Assembly (NCBI RefSeq): GCF_963675985.1
Contig: NZ_OY780958.1
Coordinates: forward strand, 3,162,001 to 3,226,000
Source of the DNA: an uncultured Roseibium sp.
GTDB lineage: Bacteria; Pseudomonadota; Alphaproteobacteria; Rhizobiales; Stappiaceae
Direction of reading: 5' to 3'
DNA: 64,000 nucleotides
Part shown: positions 25,145 to 33,046 of the stretch, piece by piece
Numbering within the stretch: the first letter of the stretch is position 1
How the letters are laid out: each line of letters begins with the position of its first letter
Program-made: the position numbers and the translations under genes
The notes under the pieces: model-generated
Told to the model about the DNA's origin: nothing
The model's database searches: none
The model's input: only the letters and a program-made list of their open reading frames with translations

Positions 25145-26119
25145 ATGAATATTGCCCTCGATAGACGCCGCTTCCTGTCCCTCATCGCCGCCACCACGGC
25201 CCTGCCTGCCATGAGCCGTTTTGCCGGCGCCGCATCCCCGTTCAACTTCCAGGCCTCATGGATCAACGATGCCGAATTCACCGGTTATTTCGTTGCCGTG
25301 GACAAGGGCTACTACACCGACGAAGGCCTGGACCTGACCTATTTTTCCGGCGGTCCCGACGTCATTCCCGAAAGCACGCTGATCGCCGGAAAGGCGGACC
25401 TGACGCTGACCACGCCCGACACGACCATCAAGGCGATCGCCGAACAGGGCGCGCCCTTCAAGATCATCGGCGCGCAGTATCAGAAGAACCCGATCGGGAT
25501 CATTTCGCTCGCCTCCAACCCGATCAAGACCCCTGAGGACCTGATCGGCAAGACCCTTGCGGTGCCGCCGGTCAACGTCATTTCCGTGGAGGCCATGCTG
25601 AAGATTTCCGGCGTCGACCGGTCGAAGGTCAATATCGTGCCCTACGCCTACGACCCCACGCCGCTGATCAAGGGCGAAATCGATGCCTCGCTCGACTTCA
25701 CCACGAACGTTCCCTACACGATCAAGCAGGCCGGCGCCGAGGCAACCTCCTTCCTGCTGTACGATTTCGGCTTCACCATCTTCAACGACACGGTGGTCGT
25801 CACCGAGGACACGCTGAAGACAAAGCGCAAGGACCTCGTCGCCTTCCTGAAGGCGTCGCGCAAAGGCTGGAACGACAACTTCAAGGACACCACCGTCTAT
25901 CCGCCGATGTTCGCCGACAGCTGGTTCAAGGGGACCGGCCGCTCGATCGAAAACGAGATCTATTTCAACAGCGCGCAGAAGCCGCTGATGGAGGCGCCCG
26001 GCGGCATCTTCTCCATGAGCGAGGAAGCGATCGAGGCCAACATCAAGGCACTCGCCGAAGTGGGCATTGCCGCCAAGCGGGACTATTTCGACACCACCGT
26101 GCTGGAAGAGATCGGATGA
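25145..26119 (+). CDS. ABC transporter substrate-binding protein, NMT1/THI5-like
   Basis: A 324-aa exported binding protein. The N-terminus RRRFLSLIAATTALPAM is a twin-arginine-type signal followed by a cleavage region (FAGAAS). The mature part has the NMT1/THI5/SsuA fold (NDAEFTGYFVAVDKGYYTDEGLDLTYFSGG, then ADLTLTTPDTTIKAIAEQGAPFKIIGAQYQ). Family members bind thiamin-pyrimidine precursors, sulfonates, nitrate or riboflavin-like compounds; the FTGYFVAVDKGYY motif is shared with THI5-type pyrimidine binders. Its stop overlaps the ATPase start by four bases. It would act in the periplasm and deliver ligand to the tandem permease encoded downstream. Confidence 0.85.
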   Translation: MNIALDRRRFLSLIAATTALPAMSRFAGAASPFNFQASWINDAEFTGYFVAVDKGYYTDEGLDLTYFSGGPDVIPESTLIAGKADLTLTTPDTTIKAIAEQGAPFKIIGAQYQKNPIGIISLASNPIKTPEDLIGKTLAVPPVNVISVEAMLKISGVDRSKVNIVPYAYDPTPLIKGEIDASLDFTTNVPYTIKQAGAEATSFLLYDFGFTIFNDTVVVTEDTLKTKRKDLVAFLKASRKGWNDNFKDTTVYPPMFADSWFKGTGRSIENEIYFNSAQKPLMEAPGGIFSMSEEAIEANIKALAEVGIAAKRDYFDTTVLEEIG

Positions 26120-26886
26120 GCGCGCAAGCGTCCATTGCCATCAATCACGTGTCGCGGTCCTTTGCGGGCCGCGGCGCTGTGGTCCAGGCGCTCGACGACG
26201 TTTCCCTCGACTGTCCCGCAGGATCCTTCACGGCCCTGATCGGGCCTTCGGGCTGTGGCAAGTCCACCATGCTCAGGATCGCCCTCGGCCTCGACACGCC
26301 CAACGAGGGCGATGTCCGGATCGGCGGCATGAAGCCGTTCCAGGCGGCCAGGAGCGGCATGACCGGCGTTGCCTTTCAGGATGCCGCCCTGATGCCCTGG
26401 CGCACGGTGGAAGACAACATCATGCTGCCGCTCGACGTCCTGAACCGCAACCGGATGGCATTTGAGGAAAAGGTCGCGCAACTCATCGATCTCGTCGGTC
26501 TTTCCGGATTTGAAAAGGCTCTTCCGGGAGAACTCTCCGGCGGCATGCGCCAGCGCGCCGCGATCGCCCGGTCGCTGGTCACGACACCGCAGGTCCTGTT
26601 TCTGGACGAGCCGTTCGGCGCGCTCGACCAGATCCTGCGCCGCCAGATGAACATCGAGCTGCAGCGCATCTGGATGGAAAGCCGGGCGACAACGCTGCTC
26701 GTGACCCACGGCATCGACGAAGCCATTTTCCTTGCCGACCGGGTCGTCGTCATGCAGAGCCGGCCGGGCCGCATCGGCAAGATCATCGACATTCCCTTTA
26801 TCCGCCCGCGCCGGCCGGAGTTGTTTTCCCTTCCCCCTTTCCACCAGCTGGAAAGGGAAATCGCGGAGGCCCTCGATGGCCACTGA
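26116..26886 (+). CDS. ABC transporter ATP-binding protein (SsuB/ThiZ-like)
   Basis: A 256-aa ABC ATPase with Walker A GPSGCGKST, Q-loop FQDAALMPW, signature LSGGMRQRAAIARSL, Walker B VLFLDEPFGALD and switch His in LLVTHGIDEA. The closest family is the nitrate/sulfonate/taurine/thiamin-precursor group (SsuB/TauB/ThiZ). It overlaps the binding-protein gene by four bases and the permease gene by eleven, so the three are translationally coupled. It powers import at the cytosolic face of the membrane. Confidence 0.88.
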   Translation: MSAQASIAINHVSRSFAGRGAVVQALDDVSLDCPAGSFTALIGPSGCGKSTMLRIALGLDTPNEGDVRIGGMKPFQAARSGMTGVAFQDAALMPWRTVEDNIMLPLDVLNRNRMAFEEKVAQLIDLVGLSGFEKALPGELSGGMRQRAAIARSLVTTPQVLFLDEPFGALDQILRRQMNIELQRIWMESRATTLLVTHGIDEAIFLADRVVVMQSRPGRIGKIIDIPFIRPRRPELFSLPPFHQLEREIAEALDGH

Positions 26887-28495
26887 CGCCGTGACCGGCC
26901 GAACCGCAAAACCCGCGGCAAACGAGCGGACCAGCGCCTGGCTCGCGCATGTCGCGACCTTGCGCAACTGGCTGATCCTGTTTGCCCTGTGGGAGATCAT
27001 CGGACGTCTGAAACTGGTTGCCGACGGCGCCCTGCCCGCGCCTTCCAGCGTGCTCGTCCGCTTGTGGACCGACCGGGCGGACTATCCGGCTCATATTCTG
27101 GCAACGGTCGAAGCGGCCGGGGTCGGCTTTCTGATCGGCAACGTTGTCGCCGTTGCCGCCGGCGTTCTTTTCGCCCTCTCTCCCGTAACGGCCCGGCTGG
27201 CACGCGGCATCAACGTTGCGGTTTTCGCCCTGCCGCCGATCGCCATTTCCCCGATCCTCGTCATCACCTTTTCCGGCATGGAGCCGCGCATCATCCTGGC
27301 GGCGGTCGGCTGTTATTTCGTCACCATGAGCGCCACCGTCACCGGGATTACCCAGACCGATGGCCGCGCGATCGACATCGTCAAGGCCTATGGCGGCGGA
27401 CGCTGGCAGATCCTGCGCCACGCCCAGTTCCGAAGCGCCCTGCCGTCCATTCTCGCCGGTCTGCGGATCGCCGCCCCCAATGCGGTTCTCGGCGCCATCC
27501 TGGCCGAATTCGGCGGTGGCGGGCGCTATGGCCTGGGGGTCTATCTGATCGGCTCGCTCGGCCGAGGCGAACCGGACCGGCTCTGGGGCATCGGCCTTTC
27601 CGCGACCCTGATCGCAGGGCTTGCCTATGCGCTCTTTTCCGTGCTCGCGGCACGGCTGACAGGCGCGTCCAGGGCCGTCACCGTTCCGGCGAGCCCGCCG
27701 GCGGTGGGAAAAGACGCCAACCGGCTGCACGAAGCAGGCCTCGTGTTGGCGTCGATCGCCCTGCCCTTCCTGCTGTGGTGGCTGCTGCTTTATGCCATGG
27801 GCACGCCGGCCATGATCGCCAAGACCCCGGCGGCCCTTTTCGACTACCTGTTCCTTGCGCCCAACAGCGCGGCCAGTCAGGCGAAGCTCCTGACCGCCCT
27901 CGGCCAAACCCTGCCCATGACGATTGTCGGCATGGCGATCGGCCTTGCCTTCGCCTTCGCACTCGCCCTCGGGTCCGTGCTGTTTCCAGCGATCATCCGC
28001 GGCTTCATGCCGGTTGCCCTGGTGACCCAGACCATGCCGCTGGTGGCGCTGACCCCGCTGCTCGTCCTGATGCTCGGCCGCGGGCCGTCCGTGATCCTCT
28101 GGATTACGGTTTCAGTGACCTTCTTCCCCGCTTTCGTGACCATGGCGCAGGGGCTTTCCCTGGTGCCGCGGGCCGCCCTCGACGTGCCGAAGGCCTATGG
28201 CGCCGGCCCGCTGAAACAGTTGCGTTTCGTCTCGATCCCGGCCTCGCTGCCCTATCTCTTCGCCGCGACACGGCTTGCCGTTCCGCGCGCGCTGCTCGGC
28301 GTCATGATCGCCGAATGGCTCGCCACCGGCACCGGGCTCGGCAACCTGCTCAACCAGTCACGCGGATATCTGGACTACGGCATGATCTGGGCCGTCGCCG
28401 TCGTCTCCGTGCTGGTCTCCGTCCTCTTCTATCAATGCGTCGTCGTCATCGAACGGCGCGTCCTGTCCAGACGCGGCATGGCGCCCGCGCAATAA
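26876..28495 (+). CDS. ABC transporter permease, two permease domains fused
   Basis: A 539-aa protein from ATG 26876. It contains two BPD_transp_1 domains in tandem, each with its own EAA loop: AYGGGRWQILRHAQFRSALP around residue 165-185 and AYGAGPLKQLRFVSIPASLP around 440-460. About a dozen hydrophobic segments are present. Other SsuC/ThiX-type importers use a dimer of single-domain permeases, so here one polypeptide forms the whole channel. The halves are only distantly similar, so the fusion is not a recent tandem duplication. It lies between its ATPase gene (11-base overlap) and the second cyclo-ligase-like gene. Confidence 0.87.
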   Translation: MATDAVTGRTAKPAANERTSAWLAHVATLRNWLILFALWEIIGRLKLVADGALPAPSSVLVRLWTDRADYPAHILATVEAAGVGFLIGNVVAVAAGVLFALSPVTARLARGINVAVFALPPIAISPILVITFSGMEPRIILAAVGCYFVTMSATVTGITQTDGRAIDIVKAYGGGRWQILRHAQFRSALPSILAGLRIAAPNAVLGAILAEFGGGGRYGLGVYLIGSLGRGEPDRLWGIGLSATLIAGLAYALFSVLAARLTGASRAVTVPASPPAVGKDANRLHEAGLVLASIALPFLLWWLLLYAMGTPAMIAKTPAALFDYLFLAPNSAASQAKLLTALGQTLPMTIVGMAIGLAFAFALALGSVLFPAIIRGFMPVALVTQTMPLVALTPLLVLMLGRGPSVILWITVSVTFFPAFVTMAQGLSLVPRAALDVPKAYGAGPLKQLRFVSIPASLPYLFAATRLAVPRALLGVMIAEWLATGTGLGNLLNQSRGYLDYGMIWAVAVVSVLVSVLFYQCVVVIERRVLSRRGMAPAQ

Positions 28496-28515
28496 GCCCT
28501 TCAAGGAGTTTCGCC

Positions 28516-29256
28516 ATGGATATTGTAGACCACAAGATCTCGGTTCGGGAGCGTGTCTGGACCGAGCTGCGCAAGGTCGCCGTGCCGGACAGCCGGTTTC
28601 ATTTCGATTTCGGCGAATTCATCGCCGATTTCCAGGGCGGCGAAGCGGCCGTGCAGAGACTGGTCGACCACCCCTATTACCGCGATTCCAGCTATATCTT
28701 CATCACGCCGGACAATTGCCTCGACCGCCTGCGCCTGCGCGCGCTCAAGGACGGCAAGACCGTGCTGATGACGACGTATTCCATCAAGCGCGGCTTCTGG
28801 CTGCTCGACCCGGCGGACATAGATCCGGAGCTTTATCTCTATGCCTCCACGCTCGACGGCATGGAGCATGTCGGCAAGCCGCTGACGCTCAAGGACATCG
28901 CCGATATGCCGACGGTGGACTACATGGTCACCGGGACCGGGGCCATCAACACCAAGGGCATTCGCTTCGGCAAGGGACACGGCTTCTTCGACGCCGAATG
29001 GGGCATGCTCTACCAGCTCGGCCGGGTCACCACCGACACCCCGTCGGCCGCGGTGGTGCATGACTGCCAGGTTCTGGAGGAAGACCTCACGCCGGATGTC
29101 TACGACACCGTCGTCGACGTCATCTTCACGCCGACCCGCACCGTGACCGTCGACGCCCCCCACAAACCAACCTGCGGCATCCTCTGGGACCGGCTCGACC
29201 CGCACATGTACGACACCATCCCCCCGCTTCAGGAACTGAAGGGGATGGGGCTATAA
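28516..29256 (+). CDS. 5-formyltetrahydrofolate cyclo-ligase-like protein (COG0212 paralogue 2)
   Basis: A 246-aa protein with AAGGAG seven bases before the ATG. It is a paralogue of the first gene of the operon, sharing ITPDN, TTYSIKRGFW, STLDGMEHVGKPLTL, GIRFGKGHGFFDAEWG and FTPTRTV. The G-rich FGKGHGFFD segment aligns with the cyclo-ligase nucleotide/folate loop. Having two paralogues in one operon suggests a heteromer or two successive steps on an imported compound. Neither retains an obvious canonical 5-formyl-THF site throughout, so the housekeeping cyclo-ligase function is doubtful. A weakly conserved N-terminus separates the two paralogues most. Confidence 0.75.
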   Translation: MDIVDHKISVRERVWTELRKVAVPDSRFHFDFGEFIADFQGGEAAVQRLVDHPYYRDSSYIFITPDNCLDRLRLRALKDGKTVLMTTYSIKRGFWLLDPADIDPELYLYASTLDGMEHVGKPLTLKDIADMPTVDYMVTGTGAINTKGIRFGKGHGFFDAEWGMLYQLGRVTTDTPSAAVVHDCQVLEEDLTPDVYDTVVDVIFTPTRTVTVDAPHKPTCGILWDRLDPHMYDTIPPLQELKGMGL

Positions 29257-29410
29257 GGGGGGGGTCCCGTCCGCGCCTTGGGCCGAACAGTTCTGCGGGT
29301 TGCCAGCTCAGAGTCGATCGGGGATCGAGAGTTTTTACATTCATCGAGATAATTACCAATATCTGTTAATAGCCGCCGCCTAGAAAACCTCCGACACCAC
29401 GGAGGTATTT

Positions 29411-30346
29411 ATGGCGGTTCCCGACTTTGACACCTGGACGTCCCGTTACTTGCGCATGTGCGCGGAGGAACGCACGCTCAGCCGCAACAGTCTGTTGGCT
29501 TACGAGCAGGACCTGACCTGTTTCAGCACGTTCCTGAAGGCGCATCCGGTCGAGGCGCTCGACGATGAGTTGATCCTGGCCTACCTGCGCCATCTGCGGA
29601 CCACCAAGGAACTCAGACCGGCCTCGGTCCGCCGCCGGATCCTGACCGTTCGCGCCTTCACCAAATGGCTGGCCGCCCAAGACGAGATCCCTGCCTGGCC
29701 GTTTCAGGATCTGGAGCTGGAACTGAAACTCCCCAAACGGCTTCCGCGACCGGTCGAGCGCCATGTGGTCTCCGAACTGCTGCGCACCGAACCTCCTGTA
29801 CCGGAAGCCGCATCAGCGCTGTTTGCCCCCGGCACCGTCACTCTGCTCGCGGTCAGGCTTATGGTGGCAACGGGTGTCCGGGTCGGAGAGCTTGCCAATA
29901 TCCGCCTCCAGGACGTGACAGACCAGTCGACCCGGATCCGCATCCGCGGCAAGGGCAACAAGGAACGCAACGTCTTTATCGGCAACCGAAGCCTCGCCCA
30001 GGACCTGTCCGGCTACAGATCCGCAAGACACGACCTGAGCCTGGACCATGATTTCCTGTTCGTGAACCGGAACATGAAACGCCTGTCGGAACAGGCCATC
30101 CGCACCCGCCTGAAAAAGCTCTCAAGTAACCTCGGCCTGCCCAAACCCATCACCCCCCACCAGTTCCGCCACTCGGCAGCAACCTTCCTGATCGAAGAGG
30201 GCGTCGACATCCGCGTCGTCCAACGGCTTCTGGGCCACAGCAGCATCGCAACCACGGAGATCTACACCCGCGTCTCGGATGCCTCGCTGATTAGTGCGCT
30301 GGCGGCGGCCGATCCGCTGGGGAAGCTGGGGGCGGAATGCACATAA
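29411..30346 (+). CDS. Tyrosine recombinase (XerC/D-like)
   Basis: A 311-aa site-specific recombinase. The N-terminal core-binding domain (about 5-95) is followed by the catalytic domain with all expected residues: Arg in MVATGVRVGELANIRL, Lys in GKGNKERNV, HxxR in PHQFRHSAATF, His in LLGHSSIATTEIY and the nucleophilic Tyr in the latter. Its base composition matches the chromosome, unlike the AT-rich DNA immediately after it. The stop codon lies inside an 18-bp sequence (30340-30357) repeated inverted at 32092-32109, so the protein end would be unaffected by recombination between the two copies. It could therefore be a dedicated inversion enzyme for the adjoining segment, or an integrase that brought it. 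It is unlikely to be the housekeeping XerC or XerD. Confidence 0.85.
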   Translation: MAVPDFDTWTSRYLRMCAEERTLSRNSLLAYEQDLTCFSTFLKAHPVEALDDELILAYLRHLRTTKELRPASVRRRILTVRAFTKWLAAQDEIPAWPFQDLELELKLPKRLPRPVERHVVSELLRTEPPVPEAASALFAPGTVTLLAVRLMVATGVRVGELANIRLQDVTDQSTRIRIRGKGNKERNVFIGNRSLAQDLSGYRSARHDLSLDHDFLFVNRNMKRLSEQAIRTRLKKLSSNLGLPKPITPHQFRHSAATFLIEEGVDIRVVQRLLGHSSIATTEIYTRVSDASLISALAAADPLGKLGAECT

Positions 30347-30357
30347 CTCGAAATTAT
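30340..30357 (+). repeat. Left copy of the 18-bp boundary inverted repeat
   Basis: CACATAACTCGAAATTAT, identical over 18 of 18 bases to the reverse complement of 32092-32109. It spans the recombinase stop codon (30344-30346) and ends one base before the ATG of the next gene. The sequence has an imperfect internal dyad (ATAA...TTAT), as recombinase core sites often do. Its perfect conservation contrasts with the roughly 85% similarity of the inner palindrome arms. Confidence 0.75.
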
Positions 30358-30358
30358 C

Positions 30359-30766
30359 ATGTTCAACTTAGTCAAACGATATCTCGACACGACGTTTGGA
30401 CTCGAAGCGCGCTTTAGAACTGCCTTTATCTCTGGCGGCATTCTGTTTGCAGTTGAAGTTTTTGCGCTGCTGCTGTCGGGCTATTTAGAAGGTACTTTTT
30501 ATATCGAAGATGGTATTGGAGTTTTTCAAACAGCCATCTGGATAGTTGTTGTAGGCGACTGGGTGTTGTTTTTATTGCTTTTTAAGCTCACTCGAGAGCT
30601 TTGGTCGATACCGGACGCTTTCCCAGTTATTGAAAACGAAGAATCCGAAGAATATCTTGAAAATATAAAAAGTGATCTACTTAGTCGAATAACGCTTCAG
30701 GGGAGCAGTCGAAATATTATTGTTATTCTATTCTTACATCCGTTATTGGGTTCTATTTTTTTATAG
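30359..30766 (+). CDS. Small membrane protein with chimeric C-terminus
   Basis: A 135-aa AT-rich frame directly after the recombinase. Hydrophobic helices lie at about 23-43 and 55-75, followed by an acidic loop and a hydrophobic C-terminal end. The first 110 or so codons are unique; from 30692 the DNA belongs to the giant palindrome, so the last 25 residues (beginning near RITLQGSSRN) are the mirror of the 3' end of the facing CDP-alcohol phosphotransferase gene read in another frame. The original C-terminus may have been lost. No family is recognised. The ATG follows the boundary repeat by one base, without a clear Shine-Dalgarno sequence; translation could be coupled to the recombinase. 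Confidence 0.5.
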   Translation: MFNLVKRYLDTTFGLEARFRTAFISGGILFAVEVFALLLSGYLEGTFYIEDGIGVFQTAIWIVVVGDWVLFLLLFKLTRELWSIPDAFPVIENEESEEYLENIKSDLLSRITLQGSSRNIIVILFLHPLLGSIFL

Positions 30767-31734
30767 ACAATTATCTAAGACTGCGAGATGCTGCAAATGT
30801 ATATCATCTTGAGACCATCGGTTTTGTTGGCAGTTATCATGTTGGCAATCCCAGTTTCGTAACGGTAAGATCTTTTCCATATGTATAGAGCTTCACATAA
30901 TGTGCATATTCGCAATATTTATAGGCTTTCGTCTCGTTACAATACCGAAAAGTGACTCTTAAGCGTATTAATAATAATATTAGACCTTTCAGCTCACAGA
31001 AAAATTTAAGATGTCTTGATATGATTATACTTCACACCAAGATCAACATTGCATCATCAATACTACCGCCATCCAAATATAAATCTATACTCTTTTACTT
31101 TCAGTCGAACTGTTCTGCTTCGCCGAGTTGCTTTCTGAAGCATACGCTTAAAAATGCCGGTTCTGACGAACTCGGCCTCAATAAACCAAAACGTTACAAA
31201 TAGAAAAATTACTATTTGTGACGACTAGCATAATTGCGACCGAGTTCGTCAGAACCGGCATTGTGTAAGCGCTGTCAGAAAGCAACTCGGCGAAGCAGAA
31301 CAATAAGACAAAAAAAGATATAGATTTATATTTGGATGGCGGTAGAAATGAAAAACCGCCATGTTGATCCGGGTGTTAAGTATAATCATATCAATACATC
31401 TTAAATTTTTCTGTGAGCTGACTTTTTGGTCTAATATTATGATTAATACGCCTAATCGTCACTTTTCGGTATTGTAACGAGACGAAAGCCTATAAATATT
31501 GGGAGTATGCACAATATGTGAAGAGGTATAAATATGGATAAAGAGTTACCGTTACGAAACTCCGATTGCCAATATGATAACTGCCATCAAAACCGATGGT
31601 CTCAAGATAAGCCGATATACCATGTTCGCTATGCGATCTCGCAGGTCTTAAGATAATTGTCTATAAAAAAATAGAGATCCCAATAACGGATGACAAATAG
31701 AATAACAATAATATGGACTGCTCCCCTGAAGCGT
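30692..31734. repeat. Giant imperfect palindrome, arms about 0.51 and 0.52 kb
   Basis: The left arm (30692-31202) is the inverted, by eye about 85% similar counterpart of the right arm (31211-31734). The centre is ACAAATAG, eight bases, CTATTTGT near 31206. Examples of exact matches are ACGCTTCAGGGGAGCAGTC at 30692 against its complement at 31716-31734, and TGCCGGTTCTGACGAACTCG on both sides of the centre. Differences are clustered and include many short indels. Apart from the extreme 3' ends of the two facing genes, the arms have no convincing coding frame. Composition is far more AT-rich than the chromosome. Sequencing or assembly error is possible in such a palindrome. Confidence 0.85.
31336..31362 (-). 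terminator. Hairpin within the right palindrome arm
   Basis: ATGGCGGT (31336-31343) pairs with ACCGCCAT (31355-31362) over an 11-base loop containing AAAAA. It is not conserved in the left arm. It lies downstream of the phosphotransferase gene and could end its transcript, although no T-run follows. Confidence 0.35.
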
Positions 31735-32093
31735 ATTTTTGCGTCAGAAATATCAATAAAGCTAAATAGTCCGGCGACAGCAAATTCCCTAACGATTACT
31801 ATCCAAAGTAAAAAAATAGAAATATTAAAGTGTTGATGAATAGCAATCAAAGAACCTATTTGAAACAACTTGTCAGAAATTGAATCGACCATAAAGCCGC
31901 GATCATTTGGTATCGAATACCTCCTGGCGATAAATCCGTCCAAATGATCTGAAAGGTGACCGAAAGCATAAAGTCCGATGCAAATCCACGACAGCATCAA
32001 TGAGTTCTTATCAAACAAAAAGATAATTGCTGATGCCACAACAATCCTGGAGAAAGAGAGTATTGTGAGAACTGCGTTGTAGGGCCTGCTCAT
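31629..32093 (-). CDS. CDP-alcohol phosphatidyltransferase-family membrane enzyme
   Basis: A 154-aa membrane protein with the complete family motif D-x2-D-G-x2-A-R-x8-G-x3-D-x3-D, seen as DHLDGFIARR followed by GFMVDSISD (about residues 49-74). Enzymes of this family transfer a phospho-alcohol from a CDP-alcohol to an acceptor in lipid synthesis, for example in making phosphatidylglycerol phosphate. At 154 residues it is slightly short, and its last 35 or so codons lie inside the palindrome arm. It faces the other membrane-protein gene, and its ATG overlaps the right 18-bp boundary repeat. AT-rich composition marks it as acquired. The acceptor lipid is unknown. The intact motif argues that it is functional. 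Confidence 0.8.
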   Translation of the reverse strand: MSRPYNAVLTILSFSRIVVASAIIFLFDKNSLMLSWICIGLYAFGHLSDHLDGFIARRYSIPNDRGFMVDSISDKLFQIGSLIAIHQHFNISIFLLWIVIVREFAVAGLFSFIDISDAKIRFRGAVHIIVILFVIRYWDLYFFIDNYLKTCEIA

Positions 32094-32109
32094 AATTTCG
32101 AGTTATGTG
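32092..32109 (-). repeat. Right copy of the 18-bp boundary inverted repeat
   Basis: Reverse complement of the left copy at 30340-30357, a perfect match. The phosphotransferase ATG (32091-32093) shares its inner edge. The 180 bases beyond, to 32290, remain AT-rich and contain no gene that I can support. Confidence 0.75.
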
Positions 32110-32290
32110 TGTTTTGATGTAAGAATAGTATCTATGAGTTCGTTAATTGCAACCTAAAATAGATTTTTATAGGATATTTCTGACATACAGACATGTGGCT
32201 GTATGAAATTGCGCCCGAAAATATCGGCTTCGGCTAACATTCATATATACGAGAGGTCCACACTTTAAAATCTCGACCTCAAATTCCCCC

Positions 32291-33046
32291 TCACCCAAAC
32301 CCCTTGATCCGCCTCGCCGTTTCCGGATCCAGAAACCCCTTCACCGTTGCTTCAGTCTCCAGGGCCATGGCCATTTCCAGGCAGGCGCCGCCGGGTCTTG
32401 TGAGGATGCGGCGGAGGTCCTGGACCGGACCTTTCGGGAGGGCGGCGAGGCGTTTGGCGAGGGTGGTGGATTTTTCCAGGAGGTCTTCGTCGGGCACGAC
32501 TTCGCGGATCATGCCCCATTCATGGGCCTGTCTGGCGTCGAAGCGCTCGCCGAACAGGATCATGTCGCGGGCGCGCTGGAGGCCGACGAGGCGGGGTAGC
32601 AGTTCAGTGACCCCGCCGGTGACGAACAGGCCCCAGGAGATTTCCGGGAAGAAGAAGCGCGTCCCCTCAGAGGCGAGGGCGAAGTCGCAGTTGATCACCC
32701 ATTCCAGGCCACCGCCGACCGCCCAGCCACGGATCGCGCCAACTACCGGTGTGTTGCCGAGCACCATGGCGCGGGTGACGTCCTGGATGCGCTCCACGTA
32801 GGCGGTGGTGCCCGCCTCGTCGGAGACCTGGTCCTCGAAGTCCTTCAGGTCGTCGCCGGAGCAGAAGGCCCGGCCCTCGCCGGTTAGGACGATGGCGCCG
32901 ACTGTCTCGTCCTTGTCCGCTTCGCTCAAGGCCGCCACCAGATCGTCCAGCAGCTCCGGGACGATGGCGTTGAGGCGTTCGGGGCGGTTCAGGGAAATCT
33001 TGCGGACGCCGTCGCCCAGGTCTTCGGTGAGAACGGTTCCGGTCAT
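32291..33046 (-). CDS. Enoyl-CoA hydratase/isomerase family protein
   Basis: A 251-aa crotonase. The oxyanion-hole segment SGDDLKDF and the block GAIRGWAVGGGLEWVINCDFALA keep a Glu where hydratases have their first catalytic acid, and FPEISWG supplies the second, so true hydratase activity is plausible. It acts on an acyl-CoA in the cytosol. It overlaps the preceding CoA-ligase gene by four bases (33043-33046), so ligase and hydratase are co-translated and probably act in sequence on one organic acid. Confidence 0.85.
   Translation of the reverse strand: MTGTVLTEDLGDGVRKISLNRPERLNAIVPELLDDLVAALSEADKDETVGAIVLTGEGRAFCSGDDLKDFEDQVSDEAGTTAYVERIQDVTRAMVLGNTPVVGAIRGWAVGGGLEWVINCDFALASEGTRFFFPEISWGLFVTGGVTELLPRLVGLQRARDMILFGERFDARQAHEWGMIREVVPDEDLLEKSTTLAKRLAALPKGPVQDLRRILTRPGGACLEMAMALETEATVKGFLDPETARRIKGFG

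Noticed and set aside
30952..31203. 83-codon frame inside the left palindrome arm
   Set aside because: No ribosome-binding site; the frame is broken by indels in the right arm, so it is not conserved between the two copies.
30340..32109. Island as an insertion sequence or integron cassette array
   Set aside because: No transposase, no target-site duplication outside the 18-bp repeats, and no attC-like GTTRRRY sites were seen; inversion or integrase-mediated origin fits better.
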